From the NCBI GenBank assembly GCA_030145365.1, contig JAQYVS010000308.1, positions 1 through 21,991 of the forward strand: a stretch of DNA of 21,991 bases, written 5' to 3'. The stretch comes from Desulfofustis sp. Its GTDB lineage: Bacteria > Desulfobacterota > Desulfobulbia > Desulfobulbales > Desulfocapsaceae. This document shows, one piece after another, positions 1-7,809 of this stretch (position 1 is its first letter; each line of letters opens with the position of its first letter). The position numbers and the translations under genes were made by a program. Under the pieces are notes generated by a model. It was not told where the DNA came from, did no database searches, and saw only the letters and a program-made list of their open reading frames with translations.

Positions 1-261
1 ACCTGTGTCAGGTTGGAGAATGATATGATTGGAGTGGTAACCGGCTCAACCGAAAATGTGCTTCAACCGGTGGTTCGTCTTTTTTACAATGATAATAAAA
101 AGAGTGCCATGAAAGTAATGGAAGTCGATTTATCAAGGGAAGGTATTAATGTTGCAAACTATGAGTCACCTACAAACTGGGATGCCGATATAATCAGTGT
201 ATACAGAAAGCTGCAAAGCACACTCAATCCCGTCCAGCAGGTTAGTAGCATAGGAATATAA
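1..261 (+). CDS. C-terminal end of a probable HD-GYP/HDOD-type signalling protein (5' truncated by window)
   Basis: The reading frame is open from base 1 to a TAA at 259-261, so this is the 3' end of a gene that begins outside the window. The TTG at 13 is not a convincing start. The visible 86 residues read like the C-terminal tail of HD-GYP c-di-GMP phosphodiesterases. That tail has a short beta-rich segment of the form V-R-L-x(4)-IGVVTGSTENxLxPVVRLF, followed by an acidic 'VDLS' and a terminal 'NWDADIISVYRKL' helix. No catalytic HD or GYP residues lie inside the window, so the assignment rests only on the tail pattern. The gene is convergent with the minus-strand gene ending at 299, and no clear hairpin terminator was seen in the 37-bp gap. 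Confidence 0.5.
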   Translation, partial: TCVRLENDMIGVVTGSTENVLQPVVRLFYNDNKKSAMKVMEVDLSREGINVANYESPTNWDADIISVYRKLQSTLNPVQQVSSIGI

Positions 262-298
262 CTTTAGCTTGCCAGGCCAGAACATTCTCAAAATAAAT

Positions 299-963
299 TT
301 ACCGATATATATTAAGAGATTCAATCAGGGGTCCGAACAACGCATTATAATCGCGGTAACTAATTTTTAAGATCGCAGGCAGCTGCTCAACATCGGCGTC
401 ATTAACCACAAGATTTGCACTTAATGAGAGTGCTTCGAGGTTGTAGAAGGTTTGAAACTCGGGACCAACAAGTATGTAGTATATCAGCCGTCTCCTGTCC
501 ATTGGAAGCCTGGCCAGGAAAGTATGCATTTTCGATTCTGCAGGTGAAACAGTCTTTTCAAAGCCAGTATGCAGTGCAACTATAGCATAGGAGAGTGACA
601 TGAGCTTGAAGATTGCATCATCGGCAGTTTCCGAATACACTCGACGTGATACCCTAACTTTTCCAAGGTCAATAAGACCGATTCTTTAGAACCACCATCT
701 GGCATAAGAATTAGGGCGATGGGTTTGTCTTTTACTTGGGCCTGTTTTTTTACAACCCCCTGACTCAGCCAACTCACGTCAGGTGGTGGAGGAGGGATCG
801 TACTACCTTCGCGCCCCCTGAGTTGCCTTTTTCTCGAAGCTTTCGCATCTGGCCTCAGTGATCCACTCTCTTTGTTCGGCTGGATGTCACCGTCGGTTTT
901 CCGCATCAGATCCGGAAACAAAGAAAATGCATCAATCTTTCCAGTTTGTTGCTCCTTTTTCAT
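299..963 (-). pseudogene. Zinc-ribbon-family receiver-like protein, interrupted by a frameshift near 641
   Basis: Two overlapping minus-strand frames encode one protein. The first runs from ATG 963: a polar linker, a proline run, then 'KDKPIALILMPDGGSKESVLLTLEKLGYHVE', which looks like the start of a receiver-like fold. At about 641-643 the sense shifts by one base to the frame that continues 'VYSETADDAIFKL', then 'ALHTGFE', 'LPMDRRRLIYYILVGPEF', 'TFYNLEALSLSANLVVND' and 'YNALFGPLIESL', ending at 299. This matches the C-terminal half of a deltaproteobacterial family usually annotated as a zinc-ribbon domain protein. The N-terminal CxxC zinc ribbon is absent: the frame is open upstream of ATG 963 but has no cysteine pairs of that type. 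One missing base would restore a continuous frame, so either a real frameshift mutation or a sequencing error would fit. There is no strong ribosome binding site before ATG 963. Confidence 0.7.
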
Positions 964-1147
964 GGTAAGTATTCCAGCTTCGAAAACCCCGTATTTTGTG
1001 ACTATATTGTATCTATTCTGTCGTGCAACTCTCTCACAACATCCAAAACCTCCGCCTTCGCTCTAGTGAGTGTGAATAAAAATTTCTCTCTATAGCAATT
1101 ATAGGGGCCATTTTAATGAATTCCAAGAACATAATGGCCTACGGGCA

Positions 1148-1180
1148 GGCTGAAGGCTTTTAGGCTAACAGCCTTCAGCC
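1148..1180. repeat. Perfect 11-bp inverted repeat (stem-loop)
   Basis: The arms GGCTGAAGGCT (1148-1158) and AGCCTTCAGCC (1170-1180) are exact reverse complements separated by an 11-nt loop. The stem is strong and GC-rich. It is followed by 'ctcagtctgtctttt' rather than a clean T-run, so it is only a weak terminator candidate. It lies between the 5' end of the frameshifted minus-strand gene and the IS66-like end at 1254. It could also be part of a decayed mobile element. Confidence 0.55.
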
Positions 1181-1253
1181 CTCAGTCTGTCTTTTGCTGA
1201 TGGAAAAACTTTGTTTTTCCGATACATGAACAGTAATTCCACATTGTTTATAA

Positions 1254-1398
1254 GTAAGCGCCATATAAAGCACACTCAGCCGACAGAAACAGACTTCACC
1301 AGATCGATTGGAATATTCCATGGCAGCAGGGCCTCATAGTTTTCAAGTGAAGAAGCTGTCGGCAACCTATTGAATATATACCGTAGAACACGAACAGG
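1254..1398 (-). mobile_element. IS66-family insertion sequence remnant: end plus transposase C-terminus
   Basis: On the minus strand the frame ending at the TGA (1276-1278) reads 'LRYIFNRLPTASSLENYEAL' and then 'LPWNIPIDLVKSVSVG'. This matches the C-terminus of IS66-type transposases (YLRY-[LI]-F-x-LP-x-A, then eaLLPWN). Just beyond the stop, the plus-strand sequence from 1254 starts GTAAGCGCCATATAAAG, the kind of GTAAGCG terminal inverted repeat typical of IS66 elements. The homologous frame meets a stop about 40 codons in, so only the tail survives. The other end of the element was not found in the window. Confidence 0.6.
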
Positions 1399-1492
1399 TT
1401 ACCCTTTCCGGACATACGCCCTAATCGGAAATAAAAACAGTTGCAACAGGAAGTAGAAACCGGCATCTTTCACCTTGTCAAAGTTCCCCGCA

Positions 1493-1608
1493 AAGGAGGT
1501 GAGAGAGATGCCATGATACAACAATTGATTCTACCATGTATTCCAATTGGTGCTACTGAAATTAACAACAGGGTTGGAGTTTTTCGGGAAAATGACAGAT
1601 GCACATAA
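1493..1608 (+). pseudogene. Transposase N-terminal remnant with a very strong ribosome binding site
   Basis: AAGGAGGT at 1493-1500 precedes ATG 1508, which opens a two-codon frame (Met-Pro-stop). Its stop overlaps a second ATG at 1513. From 1513 a 31-residue frame reads 'MIQQLILPCIPIGATEINNR' and then 'VGVFRENDRCT', stopping at 1606-1608. The I-P-x-GA-x-x-IN-x-x-V-x-V-x-RE pattern resembles the beginning of a transposase family whose next residues are normally W-T-Y-F. Here that position is C-T-stop, consistent with decay. No continuation of the family was found downstream. This is a fragment and probably non-functional. The family match is from memory. Confidence 0.4.
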
Positions 1609-1674
1609 TTTCAAAATACCTGGATAATGGAGGCCAAAAGTTCCTGAATTCTTTAAAAAAAACTCCCCATAACC

Positions 1675-1704
1675 TTGACAAATTAAATCCATTTTCTATA
1701 TGAT
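1675..1704 (+). promoter_or_regulatory. Probable sigma-70-type promoter of the export cluster
   Basis: TTGACA at 1675-1680 is a consensus -35 box. Downstream are TATATG (1697-1702, 16-bp spacing) and TATGAT (1699-1704, 18-bp spacing), either of which is a good -10. The surroundings are AT-rich. Transcription would begin about 65-70 bp before ATG 1778. No operator-like palindrome is evident around it. Confidence 0.6.
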
Positions 1705-1777
1705 GAGTAATACGGGCTAGAATATGATTTAATTATTTGTCTTTTTCTGAAGAAAGACAGCTTTCCGGTACTCATCA

Positions 1778-3544
1778 ATGAACCAGCTTACCAGCCATTG
1801 GCTTTCCATACTCTGCAGCATGATAGAGGGTGCAATCCGCGCCGTTGTCTTCTTTGCAGCAGAGGATAAACAATCGTTTATTCCAACAGTTTTCTGGCCG
1901 GAAAACAATATTGATGTCCAAGACTTCTCACCTGCGGTAAAAACAGCCCTGTCAAAAAAAAAGTGCGTACTGCTTCGACAAAATATCAGCGATGAAGAGA
2001 CAGGTGAACCTTTTGATCTAATTGCATGTCCACTGTTACTTGACAAGCAGCTCCATGGCGTCATTGTTCTCCAGTTATCCGGTAGAACTCCTGCCAGGCA
2101 GCGGGCCACCATGCAGTTAGTGGAGGAGGCGGCTGTCTGGTTTGAAGCCATTATCAATCAACGTGTACTGACCGAAAAGAACCAACTGGTCACCCTGGTT
2201 GAACTGGTGGCGTCCTGCATTGAACATGAACGGTTTGAGGAAGCAGCCACCGATGTCGTGACTGATCTCGCCACCAGATTTTCCAGTGACCGTGTCTCTA
2301 TCGGGTTCCTGCAAGGCCATGAAGTAAAAGTAGAAGCTGTCTCCCATAGCGCCGGATTTGATAGCAAATCAAATCTTATCCGTGACATTGGAGAAGCTAT
2401 GCATGAAGCCATAGACCAAGACAGCACCATCACCTGCCAGGCAGCAGCTGAACCATCCGTTTTCCTCACACGCTGCCATGAAACCCTGGCCCAGACACAT
2501 GGAACCGGAGCAATCCTTACCGTACCTTTTGTCGTCAATGGAAATATTACAGGTGCGATACTGGTCGAAAGACCATCCGACAAGCCTTTCGGTCAGACGA
2601 CGATAAAACATATTGAACAGATCGTATCAATGATTGGCCCCGTGCTGGAAATAAGGCGCCGGGATGAACAGCCCCTGCGGCAGAGAGTAATCACTCTAGG
2701 CAAACGCTCCCTCATCAGTATTTTCGGTGCGGGACACATTGGCCTGAAACTCACCATTACCTCTCTTCTTCTCTGTCTTACTTTCCTGACGTTTACTACC
2801 GCTAACTATCGTATCACAGGTACCGCAAGGCTGGAGGCCCGAACACAGCTGGCGGTAGTAGCGTCCCAGGACGGGTACATTGCCGAGGCTAACGTCCGGC
2901 CCGGGGATATTATCCACAAAGGCGACATTCTCGGCACTCTTGATGACAAAGACCTCCAGTTGGAGAGTCGAAAATGGTCAAGCCAGCTGGATCAGACACA
3001 AAAAGAATACCGAAAAGCTCTGGCAAAACATGATCGCTCCGGAGTAAACATCATTAAGGCCAGAAAACTCATGGCTGAAGCCCAGCTGAACCTTGTCAAC
3101 GAACAACTCAGCCGTACCCGACTTACAGCACCCTTTGACGGCCTTGTTGTCAGCGGAGACCTTAGCCATGCCCTCGGATCCCCTGTTGAGAGGGGCCAGG
3201 TATTGTTTACGGTGGCCCCTCTGGATGGCTACCGGGTCGTACTGAAAGTGGATGAGCGCGATATAGGCAGCGTTAAGAAAAGGCAGCAGGGCAATCTGGT
3301 CCTGTCCGGCATGGTTGAAAACCCGCTGCATTTTGCAGTGGAAAAAATCACTCCGGTGTCAGTTGTTGAAGAGGGGCGCAACTATTTTCAGGTGGAAGCT
3401 AAAATGGACGTAAATACTGACCTGCTTAGGCCCGGCATGGAGGGGGTCGCTAAAATTGATGTCGACCGTCGAAAATTGATCTGGATATGGAGCCATCGGC
3501 TTGTTGACTGGATGAGGGTGGCTTTATGGACCTGGCTGCCATAA
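1778..3544 (+). CDS. GAF-domain protein fused to a membrane-anchored HlyD-type adaptor
   Basis: The product has 588 residues. Residues 1-140 resemble a divergent GAF domain. Residues about 150-295 are a clearer GAF domain ('FEEAATDVVTDLATRFSSDR', 'AILTVPFVVNGNITGAILVE'). A single membrane segment at about 321-341 is followed by an HlyD-type membrane fusion region. That region has a lipoyl-like half ('DGYIAEANVRPGDIIHKGD'), a short helical hairpin rich in Lys/Gln, the second lipoyl half ('TRLTAPFDGLVVSGDL') and a beta-barrel ending in 'LRPGMEGVAKIDVDRR'. The GAF domains should therefore be cytoplasmic and the adaptor periplasmic, which suggests sensing coupled to export. It is the first gene of the cluster, downstream of the promoter at 1675. 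ATG 1778 has no good Shine-Dalgarno sequence, so the exact start is uncertain. The ligand of the GAF domains cannot be predicted. Confidence 0.85.
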   Translation: MNQLTSHWLSILCSMIEGAIRAVVFFAAEDKQSFIPTVFWPENNIDVQDFSPAVKTALSKKKCVLLRQNISDEETGEPFDLIACPLLLDKQLHGVIVLQLSGRTPARQRATMQLVEEAAVWFEAIINQRVLTEKNQLVTLVELVASCIEHERFEEAATDVVTDLATRFSSDRVSIGFLQGHEVKVEAVSHSAGFDSKSNLIRDIGEAMHEAIDQDSTITCQAAAEPSVFLTRCHETLAQTHGTGAILTVPFVVNGNITGAILVERPSDKPFGQTTIKHIEQIVSMIGPVLEIRRRDEQPLRQRVITLGKRSLISIFGAGHIGLKLTITSLLLCLTFLTFTTANYRITGTARLEARTQLAVVASQDGYIAEANVRPGDIIHKGDILGTLDDKDLQLESRKWSSQLDQTQKEYRKALAKHDRSGVNIIKARKLMAEAQLNLVNEQLSRTRLTAPFDGLVVSGDLSHALGSPVERGQVLFTVAPLDGYRVVLKVDERDIGSVKKRQQGNLVLSGMVENPLHFAVEKITPVSVVEEGRNYFQVEAKMDVNTDLLRPGMEGVAKIDVDRRKLIWIWSHRLVDWMRVALWTWLP

Positions 3545-3558
3545 AGGCAGCTGCCTTT
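3543..3558. repeat. Perfect 16-bp palindrome after the first cluster gene
   Basis: AAAGGCAGCTGCCTTT is a perfect palindrome. It begins inside the stop codon of the GAF-HlyD gene and lies in the 46-bp gap before the M50 gene. It can fold into a 6-bp stem with an AGCT tetraloop and is followed by T-rich sequence. It may be a weak attenuator or an mRNA processing/stability site that sets the ratio of the first gene to the rest. Confidence 0.45.
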
Positions 3559-3590
3559 AATCTTTAAATTTTAACTTTTAACTGACATCC

Positions 3591-5729
3591 ATGTCACTCT
3601 ACAGCAACTACTGGTACCGTGTAGCCGGCATCAAACCGAGTCTGCGCAGTCATGTCCGGCTCAACCGGCATATCTATCGTGGACAAAACTGGTATGTCCT
3701 GCAGGATCCCTCCTCCAGCCGCCAGCATAGATTCAATAAAAGTGCCTATACCATCATCGGCATGATGGATGGCAAAAAGACGGTTCAGCAAATCTGGGAT
3801 GCGGCCATCTCCATGCTTGGTGACGAAGCTCCTACCCAGGATGAAGTTATCCGTCTTCTAGGTCAACTCCATTTCACCGATGTTCTGCAAGGCGATATTT
3901 CTCCCGACATGCAGGAGGTACTTGATCGCCGTGATAAACAGCGCGGTAAATGGAAGCAGCGGTTGATGAATCCCTTTGCTCTGCGCTTTCCATTGCTCGA
4001 CCCCGATCAGTTTCTGGTAAAGTGGATGGGTCTTGTAAAACCGTTTTTCGGCCGGATGGGTGTCCTTCTATGGTTCCTGGTAGTGGGATCGGCAGTTATT
4101 CTTGCCATCCTCAACTGGCCGGAACTGACCCGTGACATGGCGGACCGGGTATTGACACCGAAAAATATGCTCCTTCTCTGGCTCGTCTATCCGGCTGTCA
4201 AACTGCTGCACGAATTAGGCCATGCCTTTGCCACTCGAATCTGGGGTGGCGAAGTGCATGAAATGGGCATTATGCTTCTCGCCTTCACGCCCATCCCCTA
4301 TGTGGAAGCATCCGCCTCCGCCGCCTTTCCCGACAAACGAAAACGAATGGCCGTAGCCGCGGCAGGCATGGCCGTGGAGCTGTTTGTCGCCGCGCTGGCC
4401 CTCTTTCTCTGGCTGAACATTGAATCAGGGCGAGTCAGTGCCATTGCCTATAATGTGATGTTGATCGGCGGCGTATCCACCCTCCTGTTCAACGGCAACC
4501 CCCTGCTGCGCTTTGACGGCTATTACGTGCTTGCGGACTGGATCGAAACGCCCAATCTAGGCGGGCGCTCGATTCGCTATCTCGGCTACCTGCTGAAACA
4601 CCACCTTTTCGGTATTGAGGAGGCCACATCACCGGTTACCGCTCCGGGAGAACGAGCCTGGTTTGTCTGCTACGGTATCGCCTCTTTTTTCTACCGTCTG
4701 TTCGTACTGGCGGCTCTGACTCTATTTGTCAGCAGCAAGTTTTTTTTCGTCGGTGTCCTCATCGCATTTTGGGCGATCTATACTCAGATTATTCTTCCTG
4801 TAGTTCGCAACTGCTCCATGTTCTACAACAGCACCGGTGGACGTCAAAAACGAACACGCTTTATCATGGCCTCCCTGGCAATTGTTTTTACTGTGGCGGT
4901 TATGCTTTTTGTTATTCCGGCCTCTCTCAAAACCAGCGCCCAGGGTTTTGTCTCTCTGCCCGAACTCTCCCGGGTTCGTGCGGGAACAACATGTTTTATA
5001 AGTGAGGTCCTTGGGCAGGACGGTACCATGGTAGACGCCGGTAATTCGTTGCTCCGCTGCGAAGATCCCTTTCTTGAATCTGAAGTTCGAGTGCTTGAAG
5101 CAAATCTTGCCGAATCTGAAGCCAAGTATAAAGCTGAACCGCTCCAGTCCCGTGCGCAGCGTGAAATCCTCAAGGAGGAAATAGCCTCGGTCAGCGCCGA
5201 TCTGGCCCGTGCCCTTGAACGCAGGCATGAGTTAACCATCCGCAGTCCCAGCAAGGGTCTCCTGGTATTGCATGAGGCCCGTAATCTGCCCGGACGCTTT
5301 GTCGAGCAGGGAACTCTTCTCGGCTATATTATGGGAACATCCGAGTCTACCGTGGTTGTGGTCGTCAAACAATCCGATATCGCCCTGGTTCGGGAACGAA
5401 CCAGAAGTGTCAAACTCAGGCGCGCCGGAAATCTTGATACACCATTGACTGTCACTATTGACAGGGCAATTCCGGCGGCAAGTGACTTGCTGCCAAGTCC
5501 GATCCTCGGCTCCACCGGCGGTGGAAATATCCCAGTTAATCCTTCCGACCCGAAGGGAAGGCAGACATTAACACAAACATTCCAGTTTGAAATCAAATTG
5601 GCAATCGATCAAAATAATATCAGGGTCGGGGAACGGATATATGCTCTGTTTGATCACGGCTATGAACCGCTGGCTCTGCAATGGTACCGTTCTCTCAGAC
5701 AGCTGTTCCTTCGTGAGTTCCATGTCTAA
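3591..5729 (+). CDS. M50 (site-2 protease-like) membrane protein with PqqD-like N-terminus and HlyD-like C-terminus
   Basis: The product has 712 residues. Residues 1-105 resemble a PqqD-like winged-helix module ('RGQNWYVLQDPSSSRQHRFN', 'MDGKKTVQQIWDAA'). A polytopic membrane region follows. It carries the zinc-metalloprotease motif HELGH at residues 207-211 and the second family motif NPLLRFDGYYVLAD, with Asp at residue 309. Both are the expected catalytic elements of M50 proteases. From about residue 450, after the last hydrophobic segment, the sequence becomes an HlyD-like adaptor: a lipoyl half, a coiled coil at about 505-560, a second half ('ELTIRSPSKGLLVLHE') and a beta region. The motifs are intact, so proteolysis is plausible, but some homologues of this layout may serve as transport scaffolds. 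The gene sits directly between the GAF-HlyD and SecA-like genes and overlaps the latter by 8 bp, suggesting tight stoichiometry. Confidence 0.85.
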   Translation: MSLYSNYWYRVAGIKPSLRSHVRLNRHIYRGQNWYVLQDPSSSRQHRFNKSAYTIIGMMDGKKTVQQIWDAAISMLGDEAPTQDEVIRLLGQLHFTDVLQGDISPDMQEVLDRRDKQRGKWKQRLMNPFALRFPLLDPDQFLVKWMGLVKPFFGRMGVLLWFLVVGSAVILAILNWPELTRDMADRVLTPKNMLLLWLVYPAVKLLHELGHAFATRIWGGEVHEMGIMLLAFTPIPYVEASASAAFPDKRKRMAVAAAGMAVELFVAALALFLWLNIESGRVSAIAYNVMLIGGVSTLLFNGNPLLRFDGYYVLADWIETPNLGGRSIRYLGYLLKHHLFGIEEATSPVTAPGERAWFVCYGIASFFYRLFVLAALTLFVSSKFFFVGVLIAFWAIYTQIILPVVRNCSMFYNSTGGRQKRTRFIMASLAIVFTVAVMLFVIPASLKTSAQGFVSLPELSRVRAGTTCFISEVLGQDGTMVDAGNSLLRCEDPFLESEVRVLEANLAESEAKYKAEPLQSRAQREILKEEIASVSADLARALERRHELTIRSPSKGLLVLHEARNLPGRFVEQGTLLGYIMGTSESTVVVVVKQSDIALVRERTRSVKLRRAGNLDTPLTVTIDRAIPAASDLLPSPILGSTGGGNIPVNPSDPKGRQTLTQTFQFEIKLAIDQNNIRVGERIYALFDHGYEPLALQWYRSLRQLFLREFHV

Positions 5730-7731
5730 TTCACATTCCTCTCATTCCCTTTCCCTGCTGCGGCCGGGCTTCGCCTGCGGCAGTTACCCAGAACGTCCGC
5801 AAACTTCCGCCGGGTGGCTGCAAAAGACAGCCCACTCTCTGACCGGAATTATGAAAACCGGTGATATACCACGATTGCGTTTCCGCCGTACCATCGCCGC
5901 CATCCATCATCACGGGCAGCTGTTCGAAAAACTTAACGACGCAGAACTGGCAGTAAAGTGCCAAGACATCCGCTTACAGCTCCACAAGCAGGGGTTGGCT
6001 GATGATCTCATTGAACAGGCCTTTGCGCTGGTGCGGGAAACCGCCGGCAGAACCATCGATATGCGCCATTTCGACACCCAGCTGATGGGCGGATGGATTA
6101 TGGTTCACGGCGGACTGGCGGAAATGGAAACCGGAGAGGGTAAAACATTCACTGCAGTTCTTGCCGCTGCCTGTGCCGCGCTTGCCGGCATCCCGGTGCA
6201 CATCGTCACAGTTAACGATTACCTCGTCACCCGCGATGCGCAGCTGATGGGACCGATTTACCGGGCGCTCGGCCTGAGCGTCGGTGCAGTTACCTCGGAC
6301 ATGGATGCTGCTATGCGGCGTGATACTTATAGATCTGACATCACCTACTGCACAAACAAGCAGCTTGCCTTTGATTACCTGCGCGATCGCATTCTGCTCG
6401 GCAACGACCACGGACGATTGCGATTACAGCTTGAACAGCTGCATGATGATAACGCCCGCACCGAACGTCTGTTTCTTCGAGGACTCTGTTTCGCCATCAT
6501 TGACGAGGCAGACAGTGTTCTCATTGACGAAGCCCGCACTCCACTGATTATTTCACGCCAGGGGGATAGTTCTGAAGAAACACAAAATTATCTACAGGCT
6601 ATGGAAATTGCCGGTAAACTTGAAAATGAAATAGACTTTACTCTGAATCAGACTGAACACCAGGTAAAATTAAGCGAAAAAGGGAGTGCACGTCTGGCCG
6701 ATACGGCAAAATTGATGGGTGGCATATGGAACGGCATCAGGTACGGGGAAGAACTGGTGTGTCAGGCCCTTTCCGCTCAATATCTGTACCAGCGTGACCG
6801 CCATTACCTGGTACACAACAACAAGGTATTGATTATTGATGAAAATACCGGCAGGGTGATGGCGGACCGCTCCTGGGAACGGGGACTGCATCAGATGATA
6901 GAAATAAAGGAAAACTGCGAGGTTACCGGACGGAAGGAGCATATGGCCAGATTGACTTACCAGCGTTTTTTTCGTCGCTACCTTCGTCTGGCGGGTATGA
7001 CGGGGACAGCCCGGGAAGTCCGCCGCGAACTCTGGTCGATCTACCACTTACCGGTATTGAAGGTAGCCACAAACAGACCCAACCTGCGAAAAAGCGAAGG
7101 CCGGCGTATATATAGTGATAGCAGAGAGAAATGGGTTGCCGTCGTGGAACACATCCGCAAGGTCCATCTGCGGGGACGTCCACTACTCGTAGGCACCAGA
7201 TCGGTTGCCGACTCCGAATATCTCAGTACACTGCTCGATGAATGCGGGCTTTCCCATCAGGTACTCAACGCACGCCAGGATGAACAGGAAGCTGAGATTG
7301 TCGCCAGGGCTGGTGAAAAGGGCTGCATCACCGTTGCCACAAATATGGCGGGCCGGGGTACCGATATCCCTCTCGGCCCTGGTGTTGTAGAAATCGGCGG
7401 CCTGTACATCATCGCCACCGAACGTAACGAAGCACGACGCATCGACCGCCAGCTCTATGGACGCTGCGGACGCCAGGGCGACCCAGGCAGCTATAAATCA
7501 ATCCTCTCCCCTGACGATGAACTCCTGAGGAATTACCTGGCTGAACCTATCCGCCGCTTCCTCGCCCGCCTGATAAGTAAAGACAGCATCGTAGCGCAGC
7601 GGATAAGCCTGCTTACCATGCGTATTGCCCAGTCTGGCCGGGAACGCAGATATCTGCGTATGCGTCGCGACCTGCTGCAGATGGATGAGCAGCTCGGAAA
7701 ACTGCTCGCCTTCAGCGGACGAATGGAGTAA
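5722..7731 (+). CDS. Short SecA-paralogue (SecA2-like) translocase ATPase
   Basis: The ATG at 5722 lies inside the stop region of the M50 gene (ATGTCTAA), giving 669 residues. A longer open frame back to 5587 would overlap that gene by 143 bp and has no family sequence. SecA signatures are present: Walker A METGEGKT (135-142), VTVNDYL, DEAD box DEADSVLIDEARTPLIIS (from 261), 'LAGMTGTA', TNMAGRGTD (Met 542) and 'RRIDRQLYGRCGRQGDPGSY'. A preprotein cross-linking region sits between DEAD and LAGMTGTA, with 'VLIIDENTGRVM' and 'GLHQMIEIKE'. The protein ends soon after the motor. The bulk of the helical wing/scaffold and the zinc-binding CxC...CH tail of housekeeping SecA (about 900 residues) are missing. 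The sequence shows an intact ATPase. Placement among transport genes and before a giant protein without a signal peptide implies a dedicated export motor. Confidence 0.88.
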   Translation: MSNSHSSHSLSLLRPGFACGSYPERPQTSAGWLQKTAHSLTGIMKTGDIPRLRFRRTIAAIHHHGQLFEKLNDAELAVKCQDIRLQLHKQGLADDLIEQAFALVRETAGRTIDMRHFDTQLMGGWIMVHGGLAEMETGEGKTFTAVLAAACAALAGIPVHIVTVNDYLVTRDAQLMGPIYRALGLSVGAVTSDMDAAMRRDTYRSDITYCTNKQLAFDYLRDRILLGNDHGRLRLQLEQLHDDNARTERLFLRGLCFAIIDEADSVLIDEARTPLIISRQGDSSEETQNYLQAMEIAGKLENEIDFTLNQTEHQVKLSEKGSARLADTAKLMGGIWNGIRYGEELVCQALSAQYLYQRDRHYLVHNNKVLIIDENTGRVMADRSWERGLHQMIEIKENCEVTGRKEHMARLTYQRFFRRYLRLAGMTGTAREVRRELWSIYHLPVLKVATNRPNLRKSEGRRIYSDSREKWVAVVEHIRKVHLRGRPLLVGTRSVADSEYLSTLLDECGLSHQVLNARQDEQEAEIVARAGEKGCITVATNMAGRGTDIPLGPGVVEIGGLYIIATERNEARRIDRQLYGRCGRQGDPGSYKSILSPDDELLRNYLAEPIRRFLARLISKDSIVAQRISLLTMRIAQSGRERRYLRMRRDLLQMDEQLGKLLAFSGRME

Positions 7732-7809
7732 ACGGCCGGGGAAGATAACACTTTAACTACAAAACAGTAATTCGACTTACAAAATTGTAACAACGGGGAG
7801 TAACCACAA

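Noticed and set aside
1..21. The string 'tgtgtcaggt' at the window start also occurs near 20976, suggesting a shared repeat end.
   Set aside because: The similarity is limited to about 10 bases, and the first copy is inside a coding frame, so it is treated as chance.
1002..1104. Minus-strand frame ending '...AKAEVLDVVRELHDRIDTI' at a TAG (1002-1004), just upstream of the frameshifted gene.
   Set aside because: It looks protein-like but is only about 34 codons between stops, has no start codon with a ribosome binding site, and no family is recognised. It may be a gene tail left by deletion, but this cannot be supported.
3559..3572. A T-rich string 'atctttaaatttt' whose reverse complement occurs at 17527-17539 near the other end of the cluster.
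   Set aside because: It is low-complexity AT sequence and the match is likely chance. No further similarity flanks it.
5587..5721. Upstream extension of the SecA-like frame from ATG 5587.
   Set aside because: It would overlap the M50 gene by 143 bp and adds sequence with no SecA similarity. The ATG at 5722 overlapping the M50 stop is the more usual arrangement.
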